A DNA stretch of 64,000 nucleotides from Buddleja alternifolia (lineage: Eukaryota > Streptophyta > Magnoliopsida > Lamiales > Scrophulariaceae). The DNA lies in the NCBI GenBank assembly GCA_019426215.1, contig CM033394.1, positions 41,290,423 to 41,354,422 on the forward strand, in the 5' to 3' direction. The notes under the pieces were generated by a model. That model was not told the DNA's origin. It searched no databases and worked only from the letters and a program-made list of their open reading frames with translations. The stretch's first letter is position 1; each line of letters starts with the position of its first letter. The translations under genes were made by a program, and so were the position numbers. Positions 1 to 12,221 of this stretch are shown here, piece by piece.

Positions 1-45
1 GATTTGTGGTCCGAAATTTCCCCCTACGTAGTTATTAAGCATGTA

Positions 46-963
46 CTACCCCCCAGCATATGGGAACTGAAAATTGTTATTCACGAAAGGAAAATTTTGG
101 TTTGTCTGATAATTGGGCAAACCTTGATTTCCTACGTTAAAGGGTGCATTCGAAGGCCCTATATGTGGTTGACCTTGAGGCGCATTCTGCGTCCCATTGT
201 AATACCCCTGAGTATAACCAATATTTAGTTCAGGATTGCCGACATTAACATTTGGTTGGTACCCATTAGGCATTTGGCCTTGACCACACATTTGTACCGG
301 GACATTTGGCCTTACTGACAGAGGATTAAATTGATTTGCACGCAAATTTTGTGAATTGAAAGATATTTGATGTGTAGTTTGGTTAGTACTCGCTATACCC
401 ATTCCTAGTTGCCCCCCAGTGACTGGCTGTTCTTTGAGTGGTATAGGGTTCGAAGTCTGGCCAACTTCGAACTGGTCATCTCGAGCTCGGGACTCTCAAG
501 GATATCCTAGAGGAATTTCATTCGGGTTAAGATTTCTAGTTCGAATCCTAGGTTCTATTTCGATCGGTTGGGACACTTTTTCGATCAAAACATTATGTTT
601 GTTTATCAAAGGTTCCATTGCTAATACTACCTGCGTATTTATCATGTTCGAGAAAACATCACAAGTTTGGTTGAAGATTTCACCCAATTCGGTTATTACC
701 CGAGTGACTTCTCGAGCAAGCCCATCTCGAGCATTCACAGCGATGTCTTGCACAATGGCTGTGAATATTCGGGCAGAGTCTTGGGCTAATGCTCGATACT
801 GATCATCGAACTCCCTTCTCTGATCTTCTCGAGCACCTGTCAACGTTTGTTTCATTACCCAGACAAACTGCTCGTACATCTTGTCCGCTCTAACTTTATA
901 TTTCGAGACTGGTTGAGAGTCAGTATCGTCAACCAGATCTTTTCTAAACGATTCTTCTGACAT
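46..963 (-). pseudogene. broken gag of a Ty3/gypsy-type LTR retrotransposon
   Basis: A minus-strand reading frame starts at 963 (MSEESFRKDL...), just inside an LTR and a primer-binding site, where gag of an LTR retrotransposon is expected. The N-terminal ~155 residues are charged and helical-looking, and a Q/N/P/G-rich tract follows. The frame is broken by an in-frame TGA (plus-strand 496-498) and a TAG (46-48) but otherwise stays open across both, so it is one decayed gene. The element continues leftward out of the window, so protease, RT and integrase are not visible. The assignment rests mainly on context; the protein has no motif that is diagnostic alone. Confidence 0.6.
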
Positions 964-1014
964 TTTTTCAAGAATTTTGTCTAAAATTTATACTCGTCAG
1001 TTATCAAAACCGAC

Positions 1015-1031
1015 TCCCACTGAGGTCGCCA
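1015..1031 (-). other. putative primer-binding site
   Basis: On the minus strand TGGCGACCTCAGTGGGA begins five bases after the inner LTR end. It starts with TGG, as expected for pairing with a tRNA 3' CCA, and resembles the TGGCGAC-type sites of Tat/Ogre-like gypsy elements. The priming tRNA was not identified. Confidence 0.55.
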
Positions 1032-1036
1032 AAATT

Positions 1037-1810
1037 TGTTTCGCATTAAATGGAAACGAATAAGATTAAGGTGGATCCGAGTGTTCGTTCCCAGCCCCTT
1101 GATAATCTACAACTTAAGATTATCTGTCAACCCCCGTATTCGATTCGCTACAAGGTGGTTCAAGCCTTTACAATTTTAATAATTTCGGATTTGAAAATGG
1201 CAAATGAAAACTCAAGTCAAGATACAAATTACCTATCAAATACTTAAATCTGAACAGAAGATAATTTATACCTCCATGAAAGTCTTCGATTCTGAAAAGA
1301 TTACAAGCAAACAAGTGCCGGTACAAGCTTTGGAAGCCAAATCCAGCAATTCTTGGTAGAACTAATAAAAGCTAAAACTATTGTCATGCTACGCTACAGA
1401 CTACTCCTAATTAGAGCTACTCTTAAGAAGAAAAATGTAAAGTTGTTGATGATTCTGATGATGATCCTCTTTTCTCTCTCTTCTTTCGTATTTATCTCCG
1501 CTTCGCGATCCCACGTTCTCAACCGCCTGAAACTGCCTCCAACTTCGTTTTCAAAATTCTCTCATCTTGGCGAGTTGCTTTTCTTACGGAATTCCCGACT
1601 CTTTGGGCCTGCCTCGGAATTGATACCTTTGGGCCCGACCTGTTATCCTGCTAAATTTAGACTCTTCATTGGGTTTATTTCATTTTAAACCAATCTATGC
1701 ATTGTTATTGCTATAATAAGCTTAATCTTTTATATCTGGGCCCATTAATCAGTGTTGAGCCATTTGAGTTTTTTAATTCGTAAAACCCATTTTCATTTTT
1801 AGTGTAAACA
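1037..1810 (-). repeat. 5' LTR of the minus-strand gypsy-type element
   Basis: This 774-bp block starts TGTTTCGC and ends GTGTAAACA on the plus strand, giving the TG...CA inverted ends of an LTR. On the minus strand its start (TGTTTACAC) lies upstream and its end abuts the primer-binding site and gag. The partner LTR is outside the window, so the boundaries rest on termini only. The flanking five bases at 1811-1815 would be one half of the target duplication. Confidence 0.6.
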
Positions 1811-2559
1811 GTCCATCTACTGATCTATGTTGGTTTTCGGTAAACTAATCCTTTTATTTAGAGCTCTCTCGAGCTTTTACCGAAAGCATTACGATAATTA
1901 TTAGTAAAATGAATTTATTACATATTAAGTTATTTTTATAAACTGAAGTATAGATTCATCTATACCATTCATAGTTTACCAAGTTAGATATGTTGTTTAT
2001 ATCTTTAAGTACGTGTAAAGTGAAAAGTATTAAATATGGGATTGTTGATCTCTATTAAGGAAGAAATAATGCGCTTACCATAAATTAGAGCTTAACAAAA
2101 ATAATTTTTTGCATATAAGTTTGACGCAAAAAATTATGTAATTGGTCTCGACTACTTTACCAAATTATTAATATGTCGCATTAGGCGCAAGACCGCAAGT
2201 GAATTACACTGCAATACTGCAATTTGGACAATGAACTTCTCATTTAAAATCATATCTAATAAGACGGCATTTTGATATTTCTGGTTTTCGGTCAATAAAT
2301 TCTCCACGGGTTAACTTAATCATAAAATTGCATCTTACCATATTGTAATTGGTAACATAAATTGTAGAGGTCTTAAAATCTTTTGGAAAGTGATTTGTGG
2401 AGTTGTCACACCCCTTTTGAGTAAAAGTTGGAAACCATCATAAAAGGTGATCTTACTACACATGCATATATAGCCTTGACAAGGACTCGATGACTAGAAC
2501 TACATTCAAAGAAAATTTCTACTTCATGAAATTTAGATAGATAAAATGCAACTCCTAAA
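1811..2559. other. intergenic, nothing recognised
   Basis: AT-rich unique-looking sequence. I see no long reading frame, terminal repeats or tRNA-like boxes here. Confidence 0.5.
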
Positions 2560-2583
2560 AGCAATTAATTTTTTTGAGCCGTC

Positions 2584-4876
2584 TTGTTTTCGATCGGGCC
2601 GCTTACAGCCACAAATCCCATGAACGAAGAGCATTCCGACCAACCACCACCATTAGCAGTGGTGGAAGAGAGATCTTTAAAGAAATTCAAAAGAAGGCTA
2701 GAGGAGGATTCCTATACTACTATGGAACCAAATTCGGAGTTAGAAGACATGCATATGGAAACGGAGGGAGATACGAATCCTAACCCAACCCCTAACAATG
2801 CTTGGAAGAGGGGCAGTTTACAGCTAACATGGCAAAATACTCAGCCACGCAAATTCTATATGCGAGAGGGGGAGCCGGACGACTTGGACGACTTCAACAT
2901 TACTTCATTACTTCAACAAATGGCGCCCAAGCACAAATCGGATAACTTAAGTCTAAAGCCAAAACTGAATATCACGAAGGAAGAATGGATAAATATATGC
3001 AAGCCATACAGGAGGGCCCTCATCATCAAAGTTCTGGGCCGAAATGTGGGGTACGTAGCCCTGAAAAATAAGATTAGAGCGTTATGGGAATTGAAGGAGG
3101 AAATTGAGCCGGTGGACTTAGGTAACGGATTCTATATGGTTCGTTTCTACAAAAAAGAGGAGTATGATCATGTATTGAAGGGAGGCCCGTGGGTGATCTT
3201 GACACTATCTCACTGTACAAAAGTGGAAACCGATTTTTCGTGCGGCGACGGCAAACATTACAACTACAATGGCATGGATCCGGTTCCCTGATCTCCCCTT
3301 GGAATTATTCGATTACAAGATACTATCACGAATGGAAAAAGAGATAGGGAGGGTCATCAAAGTCGACAAACACACAAAAGAATCACTTAGAGGCCGCTTT
3401 GCCCGAGTTTGCATCGAACTAAATCTGACAAAGCCCCTTGTTCCAACTATTATGCTCAACGACTATGCGCAAACCATAGAATATGAAGGTCTGCATATGG
3501 TTTTCTTTAAGTGCGGATCTTACGGTCATCGACAGGAAGCATGCAACAAACATGAACAAAACTCTGAAATTCCAACAAATGATTCCGGTAAAGTGACGCA
3601 AAATCAAGAGAACAAGGAGTCTAGGGAGCAACGAGACGATCAGGAAAAAGACGGGTTCGGGCCTTGGATGCTTGCACCAACTCGATCACGAAGACCGGGC
3701 CGTAATATGCTAAATAAGGAAGAAGGAAAGAAAAATAATTGGGAAGATTGGGGAGAGTGCACATATGGACAGGAATCGGAATTCAGGGGTAACAAGCACT
3801 CTTTTCTTGCAAAAGACCCAACATATTTTTTTGTTTGGTTGCCTACCACAGTATCCCGAACATTGTCGGACTAATCTATTGGTCGACCCGGGTGACACAC
3901 CTAGCCTGGTGGGTGAGTCTTCCAACGGGGGTAACTGCGTATACAAGGAATCGAACCCGAGACCTTGGTTAAGCGGAACCAAGTTGCTTACCACTTGGAC
4001 CAACCACGTTGGTAAAAGACCCAACATATAATAATGGCTATAAGTATGTTGTAAAAGGAAGGGGACAAAACAAGGTGGAACTTAAAGCTAAAATTCCGGT
4101 GGGTTCCAGATTTGATATTCTTGATTCGGATGAAGAGGAAGAAATCATAGAGACAAACCAAGGTAAGGGAACAAGTGACACAAAAGGTAAAGGCCCAATG
4201 ATGACAACCCAGGAGGAGAATTTTGAAGAATCGGACAAGGTAGCCACCCAGCAAAGCCCACCATCGTTGGCCCATGCTAAACAAAGCCAGCAACCACGCC
4301 CCAAGGATAAGAACAGGCCAATATCGGCCCAGAATAAGTTAATTGACTTAGGCTCCCTGCCTCTGCTTCAAGGGGGCCAAAACTTCCCCATTATCAACAA
4401 TTCTATTGGACCGGACCCAATAGAGGAAAGCGAGCCGAGTAAACCTCCAGCCCAAGTAAAGAAGCAGCACAACACCTTGAAAAAGAAACTCTTCCAACCT
4501 ATGAAGAAAGGCCAAAAATCTAGTAAAGTGATCTTTAAACCCCACTCCCCTCTGAATAAATCTGTCGGGAAAAAAAAATACCCTAAGTCCATTAGGAGAT
4601 TTTATTTTTGGCTCCAATTATGTGGACTAGCCCAGTCAACCCCCACCTACTAAGATTGGGCCGAATAACATAGTAGATAATGGGGTGCTGACTGGGTCTC
4701 TCCCACCAGAACCACCTGATTCTATTTTCCAGGATTTTGACATTGATAACTTAAATGAGAAATTCAATGGACAAGATGAACAATTTGAAGTTGTTCTAGA
4801 TGATCTCAGGAGCGAGATGGAGGAGGCCATTGATTCGGTCTCCACCGCTATAATTGATGACGAGAGGGGCCATTGA
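2584..4876 (+). pseudogene. LINE ORF1 (DUF4283 / zinc-knuckle type), frameshifted and SINE-interrupted
   Basis: The first ~235 residues match the plant L1-type ORF1 / DUF4283 pattern (...KNKIRALWELK..., YMVRFYKKEEYDHVLKGGPW). A +1 frameshift near 3270-3290 moves the continuation WIRFPDLPLELFDY into another frame. A zinc knuckle follows (KCGSYGHRQEAC), but its first cysteine is replaced by Phe. A SINE at 3827-4013 splits the gene; removing it and one target repeat rejoins ...AKDPTY to NNGYKYVVKG and then the typical SRFDILDSDEEEE segment. A further frameshift precedes 4685-4876. No reverse transcriptase ORF2 follows, so the LINE is 3'-truncated or deleted. Non-functional. Confidence 0.75.
3827..4013 (-). 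mobile_element. tRNA-derived SINE inserted in LINE ORF1
   Basis: A 187-bp insertion with perfect 16-bp direct repeats AAAAGACCCAACATAT at 3811-3826 and 4014-4029. On the minus strand the 5' end is tRNA-like, with a box A-like stretch TGGTCCAAGTGG and a box B GGTTCGATTCC, the RNA polymerase III internal promoter. It ends in an A-rich tail (T-run at 3827-3832 on plus). The SINE lies inside an otherwise continuous LINE reading frame, so it is younger than the LINE copy. Confidence 0.9.
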
Positions 4877-7352
4877 GCCCCCGAGGTATGATCTCCCGGA
4901 TAACAATGTTAGAACATATATGGAGCTTGATAAAATAGAGACCACTTGGTCTCGTGAAAGGACTACCATCTCAGGTCTGTCGGGCTAGTTATTTTGTAGG
5001 GTATCCCCCCTCCCCAGAATTAAAAGAAAATACATCCAATTGAAAGCCTACACCCCATAAATATTACATACTTTACCAAATTTAAAAGCAAAATATAAAT
5101 AATCCCAAATTCTTAACACCATTTATATGAGTCCATAAACACAAATAGACTGTGGGTTATATATATATATATATATATATATATACTATTATATATTTGA
5201 AGGGGGAGTTAGACCCCAATCAAGCTAATTTTGACCAAATTCTAAATTCTCAGAATTTAGAATTATTTTTATTGTCTGAAAAAAAATTCATTGGTCAATG
5301 TATCATCAAAATGGTAAGTGTTATTTGAATTTTAAATTTAGAATTAGTATTGGAAATAAAATCTCATTAATTCCTTGATCTTGGTAAAGAAAATTCCTTC
5401 TTCCTAAATTAACCTTCTTTCCTTTTATTCCTTTGATACATTAACTACGTACTGACCATAAAATTTAAGTTAATTTAAGGAGATCAGGCCAAAGTTCAGT
5501 CTACCATATTGGATTCTTGATTAATATTGCTAAGGAGCAATTCTCAAATTAGGCAAAGATGAAAAAGAATGGATAGAGAGATGGTGATACGTATTCGCTC
5601 TATTCATTCAATCATTCATTTCTTTTACTTTTACTTTTTTTTTTCCCATAATTTTCTTTCAAATTTTCAATTTGTTTTCCTAAGTTCCTTATCAATTATG
5701 ATCCTTTTCATTTTCTTTTTGCTCAAATCATTTTACGGATCCTTCATCTTGCTTTGTCGGATCCATGAACTACATTTGAATTTTCTTTCCTATATTCTTT
5801 AGCAATGGTATTTGGATGGTTTGATGTGTTTCTCTGAATGCAGTTGTTTTTAATTAAAATTTCAGATTTTTTTGGTAGTTTTTGTGTTATGTCTTATTTG
5901 CAAACATTCAATTTTTTGATAGTTTTTGTGTTACGTTCGTTATATTAATTTATTAAATTTATTATTGTATGCGGTTTAGACGATTTTGACTGTATTATTT
6001 TGTAACTTTTAAAAGGAATTAAGTCCAGATAATTGACTTGATTTATATAGCAATGGTTGGTCATTCCCCAACCTTCAAGGCGGCGGTAAGTTCTTTCCAA
6101 ACAGTCATCATTTGAACTCCAAATGCAGATTTTAGCTTTTGAACTATTGGGTCAAACGCACCCTAAGACTACTAAGAGAGTGTTTGGCTAAGTTTATTTT
6201 AGAGAGTTTATAAGTTATTAGTGTTTCAAAGCTGTTTTTGGAGTTTATAAGTCTCTATCTTATCAATTGGTGAAAAAATAAGTAATTAGGGTTCTTTTAT
6301 TTATTTTTTAGGAGGTTATAAGCATCTGACAGCTATTCCACTTAGAATGCGCAGAAATTAGATTTAAGGGAGCAACAACTTTTTAAATAGTAAAGAGCAT
6401 TAGAAAATTACATAGAGAGGAACTGATTTCCAAAGTTTATTATCCATTACATCTTAATTCGTATAGAAAAAGAATAGTAAGTATATATTTACATATATAT
6501 ATGAAACTTATTTATATGTCTTATTATTGTGAAAATTTACCGGAAATTAAGAAGAAGAAAAAAATGAAGTTCAGTTTAAAACATACAATAATTTTATATA
6601 CTAATTAAAACATTTAAAAATTTGAAAATGCAGTTTTTAAATAGAATTGCACAACGTTACTGCATTACAAACGTGTTTGTATCAAACATTTTTTCGGTTA
6701 AGTTTCATTCAAAATAAAATAACATAGGAAAATATCCAACTAATTGGATACATGATAAATTACTTACACTATATCTTTAATTAGTATTTTATATGAAAGT
6801 TAAAAATCATGTATAACTAAAATAAAATAAAATATTCAGAATGTCATATGCAAAGAATGATTACAATGCGAAAATTATATTTGGCCAATGAATGAAGTTT
6901 TAAGTTACAATGTGATAATGATGGGTAATATTCTTTGTTGACCATTATTTTCACGTAATAATTCTTAGCCAAGAGATCAAGGGCATTTTAGTCCGAAATA
7001 TTTTTAATCATAACTTTAAGATTTTTTTTCCCAAGATATTAGAGCTCTTGAGTTCTACCATCATTGAGATGTAGATGTGTGGGTCTTTCTTTTTAATTTA
7101 TTAGTAGTGATAGTTGATTGTAATAATTATCGATTAATTGTAATTTTTCACGATTTGATATCCGTACATGTATTATGTAATTATTTTATTCAAAAAGAAA
7201 ATTCACTGTTTTCTATTGAAAAGATTGTAGAATGAGTATTTAAGATTGAATTTTTTTTATATGAATTTTTTGAATATAAAAGTATATTTTAGGAGTTTTT
7301 CCCGCATCGTTGCATATCTCAAATCTAAAATTTATCTTCACAAATTATATGT
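4877..7352. other. AT-rich intergenic region
   Basis: No credible gene. The short frame at 5569-5802 is Phe/Ser-rich low complexity. The sequence from about 6176 (GTTTGGCTAAG and nearby TTATAAG motifs) resembles the ends of common plant MITEs, but I could not find a matching second terminus. The right part of this block probably belongs to the Helitron that ends at 7379. Confidence 0.4.
5159..5187. repeat. (AT)n microsatellite
   Basis: Uninterrupted alternating A and T. Confidence 0.95.
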
Positions 7353-7379
7353 CCGTGCATAGCACGGGTGTTACGCTAG
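7353..7379 (+). mobile_element. Helitron 3' terminus
   Basis: A GC-rich hairpin with a 6-bp stem, CCGTGC-ATA-GCACGG (7353-7367), is followed by 8 nt and CTAG, then T (7380). This is the Helitron 3'-end signature (hairpin then CTRR, inserted between A and T). No Rep/helicase coding sequence is visible, so this is a non-autonomous element. The 5' TC end was not located. Confidence 0.65.
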
Positions 7380-7514
7380 TGTATATATATATATGTATTT
7401 GTAGTTTCTTTTTGATGGGTTATACAGCTCACATTGTGGTTTTTATACATAATGGCTTTTGCATAATTATAGAAACTAGGAACAAATGTATAAAGTTTAT
7501 ATTATGAACCAACA

Positions 7515-7608
7515 CACTATGGTTTAACGGTGAGTTTTCTAACTTTATATTTGAATGTCATGAGTTCAACGTCATTGAGGACTAAACTTATCACTTAATG
7601 TCGATGCA
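7515..7608 (+). mobile_element. short tRNA-like insertion with target duplication (putative mini-SINE)
   Basis: About 94 bp flanked by 14-bp direct repeats ATTATGAACCAACA (7501-7514 and 7609-7622). The interior has a box A-like TGGTTTAACGGTGAG and a box B-like GAGTTCAACGTC at tRNA-like spacing. No A-tail is evident. It could be a very short or internally deleted SINE, or a retroposed tRNA-like transcript. The repeats are clear; the class is inference. Confidence 0.5.
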
Positions 7609-7622
7609 TTATGAACCAACAA

Positions 7623-8437
7623 CGAGACTGATGATAATCTTTTTATAATGCTAATCTGGTGAGAACCGACTTGTTTCCTAGTGTGATTGTGGGAGTGCGG
7701 CGACTTAGTCAGTTAGTTGGAATATATGTCCTAACATTGGTTAAATGAATATCTGTGGTCTGTGGTGATTAGATTTCATCTATTGAAGTATTCACTAAAA
7801 ATTTCTCTCGATCTAACTTTTTTGGTGAAAAAAGGATCCTGAACTTTTGTCGGTTCCCTTGATAGTTAGGACTACACATTCATTCTGGAATGTGGACACG
7901 TTGAATGGTTTGGTGGGTTGTGTTCTTAAGTTTAATGTTTGGATTTGGAGGACAATTCATTGGGATTCAAAGAAAATTGAGTAAGAAATGCCCAATAAAA
8001 CTTATGTAGACCTATAAAACATTCCCAACATTAGAGCGGCTTGGATCTTTTATTACAAATTATTTTGCAATCTCTTATTACACTTCATATATAAATGTTA
8101 TGTGTATAAATTTTTATTTAATATGAATTTAATATGGATATATACACATATCGTACATGCATGATATGCAATATACAGTGCAACAGTATTTTGTAGTAGA
8201 AGATCTCATGTGACATTAAAATGCTAAGCCCTTGCAAGCCTCTGAGTTACGCATCCAAGTGTTTCAATTTACAACTAGAATGGAACCAAAAAATATAATA
8301 ATTAACAACTAGAGTGTTGGAAAACACATTTAAAATGGATTTTTTTGAAGATGGAAGCCCATTTACAAAAATATTACTCGTTTAGTGGTTAAATTTAGTT
8401 GAATAAATTAAATCCCCAAAAGTTCACTGACAGATAT
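7623..8437. other. intergenic, nothing recognised
   Basis: AT-rich sequence without a supported gene or element boundaries. Confidence 0.4.
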
Positions 8438-8452
8438 GCATGAGTGGCTTTT

Positions 8453-8664
8453 TTTTTTTTTTGTTGACAAGAAAACCCGCAATCACTACTCTAAGGTGTG
8501 CACTGGGTAAATTTCTCCCTCATGCAATAGCCCACAAACTACATGAGGGGGTTAAACCACACTAGGCAAGCCCTGTGTGACGGACTCATGTCCCAGGAGA
8601 GGTTTGAACCCGAGATGACTTGGTAGGAAATACCTACCTTACCATTTCGACCAAATCAAGGGAC
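8453..8664 (-). mobile_element. tRNA-derived SINE with poly(A) tail
   Basis: Flanked by 15-bp direct repeats GCATGAGTGGCTTTT (8438-8452 and 8665-8679). The minus strand reads a tRNA-like head (box A-like TGGTCGAAATGG, box B GGTTCAAACCTC), a unique body, and TTGTCAAC followed by a poly(A) tail, seen as a T-run at about 8453-8461. It belongs to a different family from the SINE at 3.8 kb. The T-run makes the left edge of the duplication ambiguous by a few bases. Confidence 0.9.
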
Positions 8665-8760
8665 GCATGAGTGGCTTTTGAAATACTTGTTTGTGCTATT
8701 TGTACTCAAGATCACTTAATTTCATTTTCACCAAAAAAGTTGACATGTTTTTAGAAATTA

Positions 8761-9838
8761 ATATGCATACACATATTAAAGTCTAATTGGAACCGAATTT
8801 AGATTTAGTTAGGAATTGGGTGGAGCTTGAATGTTGAAAGGAGAATGAATATGGTCTATGCCTCTATGAATTGGGAACTTATTTCATTTTTCAAAAGAAT
8901 TTACAGTTGAACCACGTCTCTACTACCCATCGTTCTAAGATTATTGCTTGTTATCGCTTTAAAAACATATTGTTAAACACTTAAGTTAATTAATCACTTG
9001 ATCTTTCGATCATTTATATATTCCTAAGATTTTGATCATTAATTTATTAAATTAAAATTTCAAAAGTTGACAATATTATCTATCAAACTTGATTAAAAAA
9101 AAATTTATTGATAAAAGATTAGGTCGACTTGTGTATATTATTCCGACAAAGTGATCTTAACTGCCAAAAAATATTTATTCCCAACTTAGATATTGCATCC
9201 CCACTGAGTTTTTAAAACGCGGAATAAGGGTTAATAAGCTTATAAACCCTAACCCTCACCAGATCGAGCATTATTTGTGGTCTTCACTCAATCAGTCAAA
9301 TAAAATGATGAACTTTACATTCTCATTGAGGCTCATATACGATATTCAAGTAGAAAATTGAAGATTTAACCACTAAACCAGCGTATTAGCAAAAGCAAAA
9401 TAAAATAATATATATATATATATATCTCACTAAACCACCATGTGCTTATGGTAAAAGTAAAAGACATGATAGCCTGTGAGATAAAATTCATATTATATTT
9501 GTATAGTAAACATGCGTACATACAATTGAAAGACACTCTCGTTTTTCATGCATTCTGAACATAATAAAAAATAATCGTAGTTTTGAGTTGAACTGTTTAA
9601 TACGCATATTTTTACGTATTATATTTGACAAATAATACTCAATATTTAGCAAAAAAAAATATTACTTTTATTTATAATTGAAAATTATATTATGATTATT
9701 ATAATAATTATTTGAATATTATATGATTCAAAAATACAAATATTAATAATTTATGAAAATATTAATTATTGTCAATTAGCGACTCACAAAAAAATATTTG
9801 TTTTTTCAGAATATAAAAGAAGATACAAGCAATATACC
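8761..9838. repeat. ~1-kb dispersed repeat, copy A
   Basis: Base-by-base similar, in direct orientation, to 34473-35464. Shared segments start at ATATGCATACACAT and run through TTCGATCATTTATATATT and AAGTAGAAAATT to CAATATACC. Copy A has extra AT-rich and telomere-like (AACCCTAACCCT) sequence in the middle. No coding capacity and no TG...CA ends, so it is either a segmental duplication or an unclassified non-coding repeat. Confidence 0.75.
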
Positions 9839-10129
9839 TTAGAAATTAATATAAAAACAAATCGTATTTTTACTACAGAATAATTCATTTTTATTCGTAT
9901 TTATACATACAAGTATTAAGTTGTTCAGTTATTGTTCCCGCACTTTTAGCTGATTTTTTCTTCATAACTTTCAAATAAAATTCGTAAAATACTTAAATGT
10001 CGAATTTTTGTGGTCCCTTATTTAATTAACTAATTTCGAACTTAATAATGTTGATACTTGAAAAATAATTATACTAATCCAAATAAAGCTCTTGAAGTGC
10101 GAGGAGCTATTCATAGATGACTCAAGTTT

Positions 10130-10217
10130 CCAATAATACGCACAATTTCACGCACAAATAGGCGCGATTGCAATCGATTTGGCTGGAGAAGACATTTACC
10201 GTGTTTTCAACCAATCG
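10130..10217 (+). other. probable 5'-UTR exon 1 of the PIG-Y-like gene
   Basis: GC-richer island in AT-rich DNA ending at a strong plant donor, CG|GTAAGT (10218). The following ~120 bp is T-rich with an AGGGTTT leader-type motif and ends in TTTCCAG. The transcription start is not determinable, so the left edge is arbitrary. Linkage to the coding exons at 29.3 kb is inferred from strand, spacing and absence of any other gene. Confidence 0.45.
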
Positions 10218-10340
10218 GTAAGTCAAATTTACGTGTTTATAGTTCCGATTTAGAGTTTATTGTCCCTCCGATTTAGAGCTAGGGTTTCCTGTTGACTATT
10301 GGGAAAATTTTGATTTTTGGGATTTTGATGTAGTTTCCAG

Positions 10341-10413
10341 TCGACTGGCGGCGGAGATACGGCGGTGGGGTTGTGGAAGTCCAATTTTGAAGATTTCAGC
10401 AGCAAGGAACAAG
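10341..10413 (+). other. probable 5'-UTR exon 2
   Basis: Bounded by acceptor TTTCCAG (ends 10340) and donor AAG|GTATCC (10414). It contains a GGCGGCGG-rich stretch typical of plant leaders. It has no ATG in good context, which fits a non-coding exon. Confidence 0.45.
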
Positions 10414-10483
10414 GTATCCTTCTTTCTTGAGTTTTAGTGATAGATAGTGTTATTTGTTAACAGTATAGTAACTACAACAGTTC

Positions 10484-10510
10484 TATGTATGTATGTATGT
10501 ATGTATGTAT
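10484..10510. repeat. (ATGT)n microsatellite
   Basis: Perfect tetranucleotide array of about 6.5 units inside the inferred intron. Confidence 0.95.
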
Positions 10511-11220
10511 TGATGAGAATTGAAATTTTGATGTTTGCGCGTATGAAAATGCAAGATGGAAGCTGTTCTTGTGAATTAGTTTCTTTTACATGGAATGGGC
10601 TATGGGAGGAATGTTTTTACTCTAGTGTGGCGGATTATAATGTAGAGAGATGTAATCTTTCTGTAAAGTGTGTGGGCTGCCTATTTAATATAACCAAATA
10701 TATCATGGAATATGGATCAAGTTTTGAGCTAGCATGGATGATTGCTTGATAAGTGCTCGTTTTTTGGAGCCTTGAGCATGTTGAGTTTGCTGAATTGTTT
10801 CTAACTGATGCTATTATATACGAAGAGAATGGTTCTAGAGTTGAATAGTTGATTTTCTGGTGAAGTGTGTATAAGTTTATCTTGCGTCTCTGTTGTGCAA
10901 TTACAGTTATAAACAGAACTAACAAAATGTGATGTGCAGAATTTCTGCACAGCTTTGTTATCATCCTAATATGACTTGTACTAGGAATGAATGAGTCATC
11001 AAATTAAATGATGAACGGTTTAATAGACTTTTTGCTTTCCTTCCGTCTCCACACTGCTTTCCCCCCTCTATTTTACTACCCTTTTCTCGTCCTTTTTGCT
11101 CTATCTTTGCACCGTTTCTTAATCTTATTCCATCATAATATAATCTTTTGATTGCCTCCGGCTTCTCTCAGTCCTTTGTAAGCTTTCCTCTTCTCTCTTT
11201 GCCCCACCCCTCTCTCTATA

Positions 11221-11251
11221 CTAGTGACAAAGGCACACTCAATGCGTGTGC
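11221..11251 (-). mobile_element. Helitron 3' terminus (minus strand)
   Basis: Read on the minus strand: a hairpin GCACAC/GTGTGC (arms 11246-11251 and 11233-11238, 7-nt loop), 8 nt, then CTAG followed by T. Same stem length and spacing as the end at 53512-53542, with near-identical hairpin sequence, so the two are probably one family. The element body would extend rightward; the 5' end was not found. Confidence 0.6.
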
Positions 11252-11259
11252 AAATAATT

Positions 11260-12185
11260 TCGTATGATACCAATACTATATTAAATTACATAAAAATTGA
11301 ATGAACCGAGTAATAGAAGAAAGATTCGACTCTTTTTTTTTCGTCAATTTTTCAAAATTAGATTGTTACTCGAACAATGTATAACATAATTAATTCATAA
11401 AGATTCGGACATTCATTTTATACGAAATCACAAATCGACCAATAAAGGGGGAAAAAATGGGTTCAAAATCTGAAAAATTAATCAAACGACAAAAAGCTTG
11501 ATTCAAAGTTAAGATTCTTACTCTGTTAAAAGAAAAGGTTAGGATTGTTGTTAAATCAAAAACCTTATGGGACAAACTGAAAGGCATATGTTTTTTCTCA
11601 TCCATCAAAAACGAATAATCCAACCCAATTCAAGTCCACACCAGTTTTGCTTTGGTAACCAGTGTCAAGAAAACAAAAAAAATAGAAAAATATTAATAAA
11701 AGTTTGTTGACCAACTTCCTGAAACAAAATTGAAAATGAAAACAAAAGCAGAAAAGGAAAAATAAGAAATTACCGTAATTAAATTGTTTCAATCTTAACG
11801 AACACCACCTACACCCACTTACTTCCAAGCAAATTTTTCAAACCCATCTTCTTTCTCATCTTGATATTAATGAGAAGACAACGTGAAGGGGTTATGGTCG
11901 AACAATTGTCGGCAAATTCACTACTAAAGGGTCATCAATTGGAAAGTAAAAAAAATTGGTAATAGGGGGACCTTACCAGCATGGGAGTTAGACCGTGTTC
12001 TATGTATGTGCAGGAAAAGCTGGGAGTTGAAATGTTGAGTTGTAATATGAGGAGAAATTTACTAATTAACCAATTTAACTCTATGTGATTGTTAATGGTA
12101 TGAGGATATTTTAGGGAGTATACATTTGGTTTCCCTGAGTTACTTTAGGGAGAGTTACTTTAGGGTGCTGAGTCTTAACAAATAG

Positions 12186-12221
<36 letters not shown>

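Noticed and set aside
1353..1688. 111-residue plus-strand frame
   Set aside because: Lies within the minus-strand LTR and has no recognisable domain; chance frame.
3940..4013. Possible tRNA gene
   Set aside because: tRNA-like head belongs to a SINE with an A-rich tail and a 16-bp target duplication; it has no clean cloverleaf acceptor stem.
5569..5802. 77-residue frame
   Set aside because: Phe/Ser/Leu-rich low complexity in AT-rich DNA with no supporting gene signals.
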